A stretch of 64,000 nt of DNA from Acinetobacter sp. SAAs474 (GTDB lineage Bacteria > Pseudomonadota > Gammaproteobacteria > Pseudomonadales > Moraxellaceae). Positions 32,793-41,820 of the stretch are shown in pieces (position 1 is the stretch's first letter; every line of letters begins with the position of its first letter). The stretch lies in contig NZ_CP127915.1 in assembly GCF_032823475.1 (NCBI RefSeq), forward strand, positions 1,426,001 through 1,490,000. Reading direction: 5' to 3'. Position numbers and translations under genes: made by a program. A model generated the notes under the pieces. That model saw nothing but the letters and a program-made list of their open reading frames with translations, did not search any database and was not told the origin of the DNA.

Positions 32793-32818
32793 TAAAAGCC
32801 GCGTAAGCGGCTTTTTTT
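32793..32818 (+). terminator. Terminator of the siderophore receptor
   Basis: AAAAGCCGC/GCGGCTTTT with a GTAA loop and seven T. Confidence 0.9.
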
Positions 32819-32833
32819 AGACATTTTGATGTC

Positions 32834-33832
32834 TCATTGCAAAATATTTTGACAGACTTCACTATAATAAAATTTTTCTAAAAATAACCGTGCACGTTTT
32901 TTAAGATACTGATCATCAACCAATTGTTGTATGACTGGCATAAATAGCGGATAGAGCTGTTGTTCTAGTAAAGACTGATCAATATTTAAATCTCTCAGTA
33001 ATAAATCAAAAGGACGTTGCTGATTACGGATATACCAAGTATAAACACCATTATGTAATTGGTTTTTTAAATATTCTGATTGGCTTAAATAGATCCATAT
33101 TTCATGGCTTAGATTTACACTTTGCGGCAAATCCTGTATTTCAATATAATTTTTGAGTATAGAGAGCGGTTGATCTTTAATTTTATGCCATAGATTAGCT
33201 TGCAAATAGTAGAGTTTTTGATCATCAAAATGCTGATTTAAAACATGTTCACTGATTTGACTAAGTTTTAAAATATTTTTATGTAAATAATTTTGTATGG
33301 TTTGTTCTAAATTAGCATCAGTGACAGATTCTAAAACAGATTTTCCCATTTTCATGAATTTAGATACCCCTGGCACATGTTTTACCATTACTGAATTATC
33401 TAAATAATCTTGAATTGCATGTTGGATGAGTTGGCTGATCATGGCAGAAAAAGCAGGATTATTTACTAAGCTATGAATTAGCCGTTGACGATGTTCAGTT
33501 TTACTTGCGATATATTGTGCAATTTTATCGACAGTCAGTACCGGAATCACATCTGCAATTCGTGTCTGATCATTTAGATCATGACTCAGTGCAAAGTGTA
33601 AATGCTCCATCACTTGCTCAAGGAAAAAGCTACTGACAGGGGTGGCCAAGATTTGTTGTTGTAATAGCTGATAGATATCCGAAAAGCTGCATAATTCTTG
33701 TAGGGTTTTTTGGCGAAACCATTGGTAGAAACTAACCAGTTCCTGTTGAATGGTTTCGGCATCAGAGAATTCTTGATCTAAGAAATCCAGATGAGCTTCA
33801 ATTAGTCGCTCTATCTTATCTATTTTCTGCAT
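32834..33832 (-). CDS. Unknown alpha-helical protein, partner of a lipase-like gene
   Basis: 332 residues, no signal peptide or membrane anchor, nearly all helical by composition, rich in Leu, Gln and His; no family recognised. ATG 33832 chosen; an in-frame GTG lies two codons upstream. It begins 15 bases after the stop of the alpha/beta-hydrolase gene and is read in the same operon. It is not a lipase foldase of the LipB/Lif type, which has an N-terminal anchor. Function unassigned. Confidence 0.75.
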   Translation of the reverse strand: MQKIDKIERLIEAHLDFLDQEFSDAETIQQELVSFYQWFRQKTLQELCSFSDIYQLLQQQILATPVSSFFLEQVMEHLHFALSHDLNDQTRIADVIPVLTVDKIAQYIASKTEHRQRLIHSLVNNPAFSAMISQLIQHAIQDYLDNSVMVKHVPGVSKFMKMGKSVLESVTDANLEQTIQNYLHKNILKLSQISEHVLNQHFDDQKLYYLQANLWHKIKDQPLSILKNYIEIQDLPQSVNLSHEIWIYLSQSEYLKNQLHNGVYTWYIRNQQRPFDLLLRDLNIDQSLLEQQLYPLFMPVIQQLVDDQYLKKRARLFLEKFYYSEVCQNILQ

Positions 33833-33847
33833 ACTCACTCTAAGCCG

Positions 33848-34879
33848 CTAATTTAAAGGTATAAGTTTATCAGCAAGTGGATTTTTTAGGTTCTGTGTCT
33901 TTGCAAGAAAAGGTAAATAATAGTGTGCGACCAATTGTCCTGCCTCTGAAATTGGCAAATGGCCAACATTATCCAATATGATTGGTGTTTCAGCACGTTT
34001 AATTAATGTTTGTAATTCATTGGCCACTTCATAATTAATAATTTGATCTTGTTTGCCCCATAAAATTAAAGTAGGAGCTTCAATGCCTCGTGTGAGTTGA
34101 GCAAAATTTTCAGGTGTATAAATTTGTGTGAGTCTGATAATTTGATCAATCAATTGATAGTTTTTTTCTGCTTGAGAAATGAGACGTAATTCTTGCGCTG
34201 TACGGATATTTTGAGATAGCGAGGGAGGGGATTGCATGAGTTTAATTTGTATTAACGATAAATCTCCAGGTTTCCTGATCACCAATTGTTTTAACATCGC
34301 TGGATTGCGTGCATAGCTGGTTTCCGCATTTTTATAAATGCCGGCGCTACTTAATAAAAATAAGCTTTGTGTATCAAATGGATATTGTGATGCATAAAAG
34401 GTTGCAATAGAACCACCAAGTGAATGGCCTGCAATATGTAAATTATGCTCAATATGGATAGCTTCAGCAAATTGACGTAATTTAGAAGAAACATGAGGAA
34501 CTGATGCATCAAATGTATCTGAAATTTGAGCATCATAATTTGTGGGTAAATCAGGAATAATGACATGATAATGTGGGGTCAGATATTGTGCGACTTTGTT
34601 CCAGCTATCACGATTTCCAGACAAGCCATGTAGCAGTAGGATAGTTGGTTTTTGTTGTGTGCCACCTTCGTTATATTTCCAGGTGATATTTCCTACTTTG
34701 AGTACTTTACTGTTGAGTCCTGCCATTTTGCGCTCATGATCAATATATTGATGTAGTGTGGAGAATGTATTGAATTGAAGATGATTATTTTGAGCATTGA
34801 GCGATGTGCTGAGTGTTAATGCCGATCCTAGGCAAAATATTTGGCCATAGCATATTATTGTTTTAATCATATGAATCAT
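33848..34879 (-). CDS. Secreted alpha/beta hydrolase (lipase/esterase-like)
   Basis: 343 residues. Signal peptide about 1-29 (ends SLNA). Oxyanion motif LLLHGLSGNRDSW, nucleophile elbow GHSLGG with Ser153, catalytic Asp in LILWGKQD and His in NVGHLPISEAGQ, all in order. Typical of carboxylesterases and lipases acting on lipid esters in the periplasm or outside. AAGGAT ribosome site before the first ATG. Co-transcribed with the downstream helical protein. Confidence 0.87.
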   Translation of the reverse strand: MIHMIKTIICYGQIFCLGSALTLSTSLNAQNNHLQFNTFSTLHQYIDHERKMAGLNSKVLKVGNITWKYNEGGTQQKPTILLLHGLSGNRDSWNKVAQYLTPHYHVIIPDLPTNYDAQISDTFDASVPHVSSKLRQFAEAIHIEHNLHIAGHSLGGSIATFYASQYPFDTQSLFLLSSAGIYKNAETSYARNPAMLKQLVIRKPGDLSLIQIKLMQSPPSLSQNIRTAQELRLISQAEKNYQLIDQIIRLTQIYTPENFAQLTRGIEAPTLILWGKQDQIINYEVANELQTLIKRAETPIILDNVGHLPISEAGQLVAHYYLPFLAKTQNLKNPLADKLIPLN

Positions 34880-35178
34880 TTTGGCTATCCTTAAGTTTTA
34901 CACAATATACGATTTATTTGATGGTTTTTTAGTTGTTAAATATGGCGATCTTAAATACAATGTTGTTGATTATATTATTAATATTTTTTTCACAAAGATC
35001 ATTAATTATTTTGCCTAATCTCACTTTAAGATGTCTTTAAATGTAACTATTTTGCACAATAGCGATCAAAAAGAGATATTTTATTGTATAGATAAAAAAG
35101 TAATCCCTATTTTATTTGCAAGTGACATTCTGCAAATCAGAGATTAAAATAATAAAACGTTAAATAATGGTGAAAAAC
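34880..35178. other. Divergent intergenic region, lipase / carbonic anhydrase
   Basis: About 300 AT-rich bases with both promoters; nothing else is convincing. Confidence 0.4.
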
Positions 35179-35793
35179 ATGCTCACAGCAGAAGAAGCTT
35201 TAGAACGTTTAAAGAATGGAAATCAACGCTTTGTACATGGTCAAACGAATCATCCAAAGCTTTTAACGCACGCGGAACGTGCAGAAATGGCAGAAAGCCA
35301 AGAGCCATTTGCTGTTATTTTGGGATGTTCAGATTCACGCGTTCCTGCTGAAATGGTATTTGACCAAGGTTTGGGCGATTTATTCGTGATTCGTGTTGCC
35401 GGTAATATTGTTGCACCATCACAAGTGGGCAGTGTGGAATTCGCTGCAGAAAGTTTTAATTGTCCAATTGTGATTGTGCTTGGACATACACATTGTGGCG
35501 CGATTCATTCTACGATTGATGTGTTAATGAATCCATCACAACCACCTTCTGCAAATTTGATGTCGATCGTGAATCGTGTTCGTCCTTCTGTTGAAATTTT
35601 AATGCAAACTGAGTTAAAAGATGATTTGGATAAACTGTCAAAACATGCAGTTCGTTCTAATGTATTTGCCTCAGTGAATCAATTACGCCATGGCTCGGCA
35701 GTGTTAGAAAATCTGATTGCGCAGGGTAAATTACAAATTTTGGGTGCAGAGTATTCTTTAGAAACAGGTGAAGTGCACTTTTATGACTTTTAA
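35179..35793 (+). CDS. Beta-class carbonic anhydrase
   Basis: 204 residues. Reversible CO2 hydration for bicarbonate supply. Zinc ligands Cys50 (GCSDSR, with Asp52-Arg54 dyad), His103 and Cys106 (GHTHCGA). I use the ATG at 35179 with GGTG 6 bases upstream; the ATG at 35167 lacks a ribosome site. Monocistronic, closed by a terminator. Confidence 0.92.
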   Translation: MLTAEEALERLKNGNQRFVHGQTNHPKLLTHAERAEMAESQEPFAVILGCSDSRVPAEMVFDQGLGDLFVIRVAGNIVAPSQVGSVEFAAESFNCPIVIVLGHTHCGAIHSTIDVLMNPSQPPSANLMSIVNRVRPSVEILMQTELKDDLDKLSKHAVRSNVFASVNQLRHGSAVLENLIAQGKLQILGAEYSLETGEVHFYDF

Positions 35794-35853
35794 GTTGAAC
35801 TATAGATAAGCGAAAACAAGTAGCTAGGCAAACAGATACATTAGTTTAAAAGT

Positions 35854-35882
35854 AAAAAGGTATTGTTTTCAATACCTTTTTT
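35854..35882. terminator. Terminator between carbonic anhydrase and tesA
   Basis: AAAAAGGTATTG/CAATACCTTTTT with TTTT loop, A and T runs both sides; works for both convergent genes. Confidence 0.88.
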
Positions 35883-35905
35883 ATTTAGCTAGATGTTGAT
35901 GCTAG

Positions 35906-36535
35906 TTATAGTGCAGCTTTGATATAAGGATAGGTATTATTTAAGAGCAGTGGCTGTGCTTTAGCATTAGGATGAATTTGATCTTGTTGCATTAAATGGC
36001 GTTGTCCAGCAACACCATTTAAAAAAAATGGTTGTAGTTTAATTTGATATCTTTGACTGACTGTTTTATATGTATTTTCAAAAGCCTTGCTGTATGCTGT
36101 TCCCATATTGGGTGGGATTTTCATCCCCAATAAAATCACTGTTGCATTGGCTTTTTGACTTTGTTGAATGAGCTGCGCAAGATTTTTTTCAATCATTTGT
36201 GGTGGTTGTCCGCGTAAACCATCATTACCACCCAATTCAATCACAACGATATTCGGTCGATGTGTTTTAAGCAAATGAGGGAGACGTGCTACAGCACCAC
36301 TCGTGGTTTCACCGCTCACACTTGCATTGACCACTCGATGCTGTTTGGGATACTGTTGATTCAAACGGTTTTGTAGAAGATGGACCCAGCCTTGTTGTTT
36401 TTCAATCCCATAGCCTGCACTTAAACTATCACCTAAAATCATAATGGTTTTGGCATAAAGGAGTGTAGGCATTATGGCAATACTGAACAAAAGACAACAT
36501 GCCCATTGGAACTTGATAAAATTGCGCTTTCGCAT
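35906..36535 (-). CDS. tesA: Periplasmic acyl-CoA thioesterase I / lysophospholipase (SGNH)
   Basis: 209 residues. Signal peptide about 1-28. SGNH blocks: GDSLSAG with Ser37, GGNDGLRG with the oxyanion Asn, and Asp185-x-x-His188 in DQIHPN. Hydrolyses thioesters and lysophospholipids. Divergent from ybbA-ybbP exactly as in E. coli; the two start codons are only about 9 bases apart. No ribosome site is visible before this ATG. Confidence 0.9.
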   Translation of the reverse strand: MRKRNFIKFQWACCLLFSIAIMPTLLYAKTIMILGDSLSAGYGIEKQQGWVHLLQNRLNQQYPKQHRVVNASVSGETTSGAVARLPHLLKTHRPNIVVIELGGNDGLRGQPPQMIEKNLAQLIQQSQKANATVILLGMKIPPNMGTAYSKAFENTYKTVSQRYQIKLQPFFLNGVAGQRHLMQQDQIHPNAKAQPLLLNNTYPYIKAAL

Positions 36536-36544
36536 AGGGATGCT

Positions 36545-37270
36545 ATGACCACATTAAATAATGATCACTCCATCATGCCACAAGTCATGATTTCTGCACA
36601 ACAATTGACACAAAAGATCCAGCTCCCCCATAAAGAGCTTATTATTTTTGAGAACATCAACTTAGATATTTATGCCGGTGATCAGGTTGCCATCACGGGC
36701 CGATCTGGTTCAGGAAAATCAACACTATTGGGAATTTTAGCAACGCTGGACCAAGCAACCAGCGGTGACCTTATCGTATGCGGTAATAAAATTCATCAAC
36801 TCAATGAAGAACAACGGGCTCAAGTACGCCTGAAACATATTGGATTTGTTTTTCAATCTTTCCAGTTATTACCCCATTTAACAGCCTTAGAAAATGTAAT
36901 GTTACCTTTACGCTTGCATACAGATTTTAATTATAAAGCAGCAGAAATAACAGCTTTAGCCTTACTCGAAAAAGTGGGACTTCAACAACAAGCTCAGCAA
37001 ACGCCGAAGGTTCTTTCTGGTGGAGAACAACAGCGTGTTGCCATTGCACGTGCTTTAGTCACTCAACCACACATTATTTTTGCTGATGAGCCTACCGGAA
37101 ATCTAGATGGTGAAACAGCCAAGGAGATTGAGCAATTATTATTTAAACTCAATGATGAATTAGGTACGACATTGATTCTAGTCACGCATGATCAACAGTT
37201 AGCACGGCAATGTCAGCGCCATTTTCAGTTGAAACAGGGTCAACTGATTGAACACGATCAAGGAGGATAA
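36545..37270 (+). CDS. ybbA: ABC transporter ATP-binding protein (YbbA)
   Basis: 241 residues, LolD/MacB-type ATPase. Walker A GRSGSGKST, Q-loop FQSFQLLPHLTALEN, signature LSGGEQQRVAIARAL, Walker B IIFADEPTGNLD and H-loop LVTHD. ATG 36545 with GGGAT upstream. Stop codon is one base from the ATG of the permease, so the two are translationally coupled. Conserved tesA/ybbA-ybbP order. Export of a membrane-associated substrate is likely; identity unknown. Confidence 0.92.
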   Translation: MTTLNNDHSIMPQVMISAQQLTQKIQLPHKELIIFENINLDIYAGDQVAITGRSGSGKSTLLGILATLDQATSGDLIVCGNKIHQLNEEQRAQVRLKHIGFVFQSFQLLPHLTALENVMLPLRLHTDFNYKAAEITALALLEKVGLQQQAQQTPKVLSGGEQQRVAIARALVTQPHIIFADEPTGNLDGETAKEIEQLLFKLNDELGTTLILVTHDQQLARQCQRHFQLKQGQLIEHDQGG

Positions 37271-37271
37271 C

Positions 37272-39752
37272 ATGTTATCTCTATTTCCTCCTTTATTAAA
37301 ACAAAGCTTTAAAACTAGCGGTATTTATTTATTAATTATTGCGTTAACGTTGGCCATTAGTACGACTACTGCATTAAAGTTTAGTCATACACAGATTCAG
37401 CAGGCAGTGGCATTACAAGCAGCTGAAATGTTGGCAGCAGATTTATTATTGACGGATCAGCAGGCCATTGATGAGAAATGGCAGTCCAAGGCAGCACAGC
37501 AAAATTTAACACAGTCTAAAGTCACTCTATTTAGTTCAATGGCACATACGCAAGATCAGTTTGTGATGGTGAATGTTAAAGCTGTTGATGATGCTTTTCC
37601 TTTAAGAGGAAAATTACAACTCATGCCTCAACAAGCTCGCATTCGTCCGGGTGAAGTGTGGCTAAGCCAACGGGCGATGGATTTGCTGCATGTCAAGATA
37701 GGTGACAATATTCATATTGCTGATGGTCAGTTTAAGGTGGCTGCAAAAATTACCCATGACTCGAATCAGGAGTTAGGCTTTTCCGCTTTTTCACCAACAG
37801 TGATGATTGCACAGTCTGATGTGGCAACAACCAATGCTATTCAAACGGGGAGTCGTATTGAATATCGGTTATTGCTGGCGGGTGATGCTGCACATATTAA
37901 GGCATTTGAAAATGACTTTAAGCAGCTTCAACAAGCCAATTCTACTGCAGTTACCAAAGAGAAAAAATCAACATCATCGAGCAGCTTAAAAATACGTAAT
38001 GCCAGTGAAGGTAATACTCGGTTGATGAAACCGATTGCACACTTAGATACATTTTTACAGCTCACCAATATTTTGACCATTTTACTTTGTGGTATTGCGA
38101 TTGCACTTACCGCACAAAGATATGTTCAGCAGAATCAAGATCATATTGCATTGTTGCGTTGTATCGGTGCGAAAAAATCACAGATTTTAATGGCGTATAT
38201 GGCTTTATTGGCTGTGGTGATATTGATCGCAATGCTATTGGGTTCATTGATGGGAATTGGCTTTGGTTTTGTTTTATTACAACTGATGTTACAGCTTATT
38301 CCACATTTACAATTACAATTTTCTGCATTAGATCTATTATCCGGACCATTACCGATTGCATTGTTTACCAGTGTGATGGTTTTATTGGGTTTTGTATTAC
38401 CAAGCCTTTGGCAGTTATTGCGAACACCGCCTATTCGAGTGATTCGCCAACAAGGAAAATCAATTAGCACTTGGCTATGGATGCTGGTCACTGGCACACT
38501 CAGCTTGGTGATTTTTAGTGTGATTCTAACCGAACGTTTTGTTTTAAGTCTTTTGGTCATCGGTGCGATTATTGTCTTGTGTGGTCTGCTTTACGCAGTT
38601 ATTTGGCTACTGTTAAAAGTAATTCGTGCAGGTAAATCTAAATTAGCCAGCTATATACGCTTGCCTTATCAAACTGCTTTTCAGATTACCGCTTTAGCAC
38701 TAGGACTGAGTTTGATTACTGTACTGATGGTATTGCGCAATGATTTGATTGATCGCTGGCAACAACAATTACCTGCAGGAACACCAAATCAATTTGTTTA
38801 TGGATTACCGCCTTTTGAACTAAATGACTTTAAAGCTAAAATTAAAGAAAATCATTGGCGCAGTACCCCACTTTATCCCAATATTAAAGGCCGTTTAGTC
38901 GCTAAGAATAAACAACCTTTTTCAGCTCAGTTGATACAAAGTAATAATTCATTGCGACGTGAATTAAATTTGACGCAAACAAATCATTATCCTGAAAATA
39001 ACCAAATTGTAGAGGGACAAGCACATTTGGCAAAAGCAGGCGAGGTATCTGTTGAGTATGAAACTGCACAGGCTTTGGGAATTAAAGTCGGGGATCAGTT
39101 GACTTTTAGCTTGCCTGAAGGATTACTGAATGCCAAGGTCGTTAATTTGCGTACAGTAGAATGGGAAAGTTTTAGTCCTAACTTCTTCTTTATTTTTTCA
39201 CCTCAAACAATGGATGAAAATGCGGGAAGTTATTTAGGAAGTTTTTATGTTCCGCCTCAACAAAAAAATCACTTAATTCCGATCATTCAGCAATTCTCTA
39301 ATACGGTATTTATTGATGTCAGTTTAATTTTAGAGGAAATCAAAAGTCTGGTGACTGTCTTGGCAAAAATCATTAGTTTCTTAGCATTATTAGTGAGTAT
39401 TTCTGGGATTTTGGTTTTAATTGCTTGTTTAAATTTATTGATGGATGAACGAAAAAGAGAAATCGCTTTATTACGTTCTTTTGGTGCATCCAAACGACAA
39501 TTAAAGAATATGCTGACTTTGGAAATTGGTTTGATGGGCTTGTTGTCAGGGATTGTATCTTGTGTATTTGCTGAAGTGGTTAGTGCGATTGCCAGTATAC
39601 GTATGGATTTACCGATACAACTGCATGGCGAAATATGGTTAATTTTACCTCTTGCGATGACATTACTTTGTGCAGTGATTGGACGTTATCGCTTGGGGTA
39701 TCTAACACATATTCCACCTTTAAAAAGTTTAAGAGAAATGAATCCATCTTAA
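37272..39752 (+). CDS. ybbP: FtsX-like ABC permease (YbbP)
   Basis: 826 residues. An N-terminal membrane segment, a large periplasmic MacB-like domain (about 40-230), then three helices, a second set of helices in the middle and a second periplasmic domain, with the last FtsX domain (LISFLALLVSISGILVLIACLN) carrying LLRSFGASKRQLKNML. Consistent with a duplicated FtsX permease. AAGGAGG 5 bases before the ATG. Partner of YbbA; forms the transporter. Confidence 0.9.
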   Translation: MLSLFPPLLKQSFKTSGIYLLIIALTLAISTTTALKFSHTQIQQAVALQAAEMLAADLLLTDQQAIDEKWQSKAAQQNLTQSKVTLFSSMAHTQDQFVMVNVKAVDDAFPLRGKLQLMPQQARIRPGEVWLSQRAMDLLHVKIGDNIHIADGQFKVAAKITHDSNQELGFSAFSPTVMIAQSDVATTNAIQTGSRIEYRLLLAGDAAHIKAFENDFKQLQQANSTAVTKEKKSTSSSSLKIRNASEGNTRLMKPIAHLDTFLQLTNILTILLCGIAIALTAQRYVQQNQDHIALLRCIGAKKSQILMAYMALLAVVILIAMLLGSLMGIGFGFVLLQLMLQLIPHLQLQFSALDLLSGPLPIALFTSVMVLLGFVLPSLWQLLRTPPIRVIRQQGKSISTWLWMLVTGTLSLVIFSVILTERFVLSLLVIGAIIVLCGLLYAVIWLLLKVIRAGKSKLASYIRLPYQTAFQITALALGLSLITVLMVLRNDLIDRWQQQLPAGTPNQFVYGLPPFELNDFKAKIKENHWRSTPLYPNIKGRLVAKNKQPFSAQLIQSNNSLRRELNLTQTNHYPENNQIVEGQAHLAKAGEVSVEYETAQALGIKVGDQLTFSLPEGLLNAKVVNLRTVEWESFSPNFFFIFSPQTMDENAGSYLGSFYVPPQQKNHLIPIIQQFSNTVFIDVSLILEEIKSLVTVLAKIISFLALLVSISGILVLIACLNLLMDERKREIALLRSFGASKRQLKNMLTLEIGLMGLLSGIVSCVFAEVVSAIASIRMDLPIQLHGEIWLILPLAMTLLCAVIGRYRLGYLTHIPPLKSLREMNPS

Positions 39753-40111
39753 GCAGAGGACAATACCATATACCTCGGATACAGTGGTGTATGGTATCGT
39801 TTGAGCAATGTATTTGCATTGATATTACAAAAGATATTGAAGCTAATTTGTAGGTGTTTTAAATCATACAAGATGTCATCTATTTTAACTCGAAGCGTAG
39901 ATCAGACTTTTTCTGTAAAAGAATAAAATCAAGTTAACTTCCACGCAGATTGTAATCTTGTTTTAATTGGCATCGGATCAGTGCATTATTTTGTATTATT
40001 CAAACAGTGACTGAAGCGAAACTTTAGCAACATTTTTCCAGAAAAGGGATTAAAATTATTGGAATATCATCTATTGCTAAGGATGATATGAGCTCTTTAG
40101 GATGATTAGGA
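39753..40111. other. Gene-free stretch between convergent ybbP and rhomboid
   Basis: 359 bases. A 13-base inverted repeat AATACCATATACC / GGTGTATGGTATC (39762-39774 and 39786-39798, two mismatches) may be a weak terminator; it has no T-run. Nothing else. Confidence 0.45.
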
Positions 40112-40921
40112 TTAATTTTTGAGTATCCATTGCAGCAGTTGTTGCCAAAAAGGCAATAGATTTTCAATCAGTCGCAGGCAATATTGATAAAAGATGATAC
40201 AAATAATGATACCAATCAATAGTCCTAAAAGTGCAAACAATCGTGGATAAGAGAGCTTTTGTCCCACATACCAGATCAAGGTCAAAATAATTCCCATAAT
40301 TAACCCTCCCATATGTGCTGCATTATTAATACCATTAATGGTAAAACCAATAGCAAGGTTGAGAAGCATGACAATGATTAATGTTTTACGATCTAAGCTA
40401 AATCGTGCCGATGGCAATGCTGGTAGTAAAGCAAATACAGTCAATGATGCTCCCAGCCCCATCACAGCACCAGATGCGCCAGCACTGACAGATGGCAATA
40501 AATTTTGCTCAATTGAACTGGATTGTAATAGGCTATAACTGTCTTGGATGGCAATATAGCCACTCAACAGACTACCCATGACCCCCGCTAAAAAATAGAG
40601 TCCTAAAAAATAGAGACGACCATAAAGTTGTTCTGCAATTTTCCCAAAAACATATAAAGCCCACATGTTTAACATTAAATGTGCCAAACCAAAGTGGAAA
40701 AACATGCTGGTGAATAATCGTTGAGGTTCCATCAAAAAGGTCAATGGTGCAAAATCAGCACCCCAGCGTATTGCATCTGCTGTTGTTGGTGAATTGATAT
40801 CTAGGCCGTGTAATACTTCCCAGATAAATAAACCAACATTCATCGTGATTAAACTTGCCGTCATCCACCATAGATGGATATCCAGTTTGGATTGAATAAA
40901 GGTGGGCGGTTGTTTGTTCAT
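40112..40921 (-). CDS. Rhomboid-family intramembrane serine protease (second copy)
   Basis: 269 residues, six or seven membrane segments. Catalytic Ser150 (AGASGAVMG) and His203 (NNAAHMGG) are conserved, with FFHFGLAHLMLNMWALYVFGK in the loop-1/TM2 region. A longer loop and an extra C-terminal helix distinguish it from the rhomboid at 28975. Substrate unknown. Monocistronic, divergent from mtgA. Confidence 0.9.
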   Translation of the reverse strand: MNKQPPTFIQSKLDIHLWWMTASLITMNVGLFIWEVLHGLDINSPTTADAIRWGADFAPLTFLMEPQRLFTSMFFHFGLAHLMLNMWALYVFGKIAEQLYGRLYFLGLYFLAGVMGSLLSGYIAIQDSYSLLQSSSIEQNLLPSVSAGASGAVMGLGASLTVFALLPALPSARFSLDRKTLIIVMLLNLAIGFTINGINNAAHMGGLIMGIILTLIWYVGQKLSYPRLFALLGLLIGIIICIIFYQYCLRLIENLLPFWQQLLQWILKN

Positions 40922-41029
40922 ATCATCTGACTTAAAAATATTGATATAAAAAGTGAATAACTACTTTTTTTCTATTGAAGTAAATTCTAACATGATCAGG
41001 CTATTTTAAATGAGGGGTAAGTCTCCCAG

Positions 41030-41710
41030 ATGAAGGCTTTTATTATTCGTATAATGTTAATCTTGGTGAGTCTGGTCTTACTTGTGCAAATTTGGATATT
41101 TGCCAGCTTAGTCTGGTGGAGAACTCATCCAGTTGAAACCACGATGTTTATGCGTATTGCCTATTTTTCAGATCGTTCACAACCAATCCAGCATCAATGG
41201 TTGCCCTATGATGAAATGAGCGATAACTTGAAACATGCCGTGATTGCTGCTGAAGATGGCAAGTTTATTTATCATCATGGATTTGATTGGGCAGGCATGC
41301 AATTTGCCTTAGAACGAAATAAGGATCAAGGCAAGGTTGTGGCAGGTGGTTCTACCATATCGCAGCAATTGGCAAAAAACTTATTCTTATATAATCAACG
41401 TTCATTTATTCGTAAAGGTGAAGAGGCTGTAGCAACCTGGATGATGGAGCGCATGTGGTCAAAGCAAAGAATTTTAGAGGTTTATCTCAACTCTGTTGAG
41501 TTTGCTGATCATATCTATGGCGCTGAAGCTGCAGCACAATATTATTTTGGTAAATCTGCCAAAAGCTTAACCACACAACAAGCGGCATTTTTAGCAGCTA
41601 TTCTCCCTAATCCTAAATATTATCAACATCATCGCAATGATCGTAAGTTAAATTATCGCAAGAGAATGATTCAAAAATATATGCGTTATAGTCACTTACC
41701 TCAAAATTGA
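41030..41710 (+). CDS. mtgA: Monofunctional peptidoglycan glycosyltransferase
   Basis: 226 residues, GT51 family. N-terminal membrane anchor about 7-28, catalytic Glu75 in [14 protein letters not shown], and [15 protein letters not shown]. It polymerises lipid II glycan strands in the periplasm; no transpeptidase domain is present. GAGG lies about 13 bases before the ATG. Monocistronic. Confidence 0.93.
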   Translation: MKAFIIRIMLILVSLVLLVQIWIFASLVWWRTHPVETTMFMRIAYFSDRSQPIQHQWLPYDEMSDNLKHAVIAAEDGKFIYHHGFDWAGMQFALERNKDQGKVVAGGSTISQQLAKNLFLYNQRSFIRKGEEAVATWMMERMWSKQRILEVYLNSVEFADHIYGAEAAAQYYFGKSAKSLTTQQAAFLAAILPNPKYYQHHRNDRKLNYRKRMIQKYMRYSHLPQN

Positions 41711-41720
41711 TATCAAGATG

Positions 41721-41751
41721 CAAAAAGCCCATAAAATTGGGCTTTTTTTTT
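41721..41751 (+). terminator. Terminator of mtgA
   Basis: AAAAAGCCCA/TGGGCTTTTT with a short loop and a long T-run. Confidence 0.88.
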
Positions 41752-41820
41752 ATGCAATTGTCATCAATTTAAAGCATACTGAGTAAAGATAAGGAATATT
41801 TTCAAAATCATAGGTGATTT

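Noticed and set aside
32834..33832. Lipase-specific foldase (Lif/LipB)
   Set aside because: Neighbourhood invites it, but no N-terminal membrane anchor or foldase motif is visible.
39762..39798. Strong terminator or RNA after ybbP
   Set aside because: Imperfect repeat with 11-base loop and no T-run; kept only as a weak hairpin.
41757..41775. Possible Pho box before ppk1 (TTGTCATCAATTTAAAGC)
   Set aside because: Only the first half-site matches; the second half does not, and there is no spaced -10.
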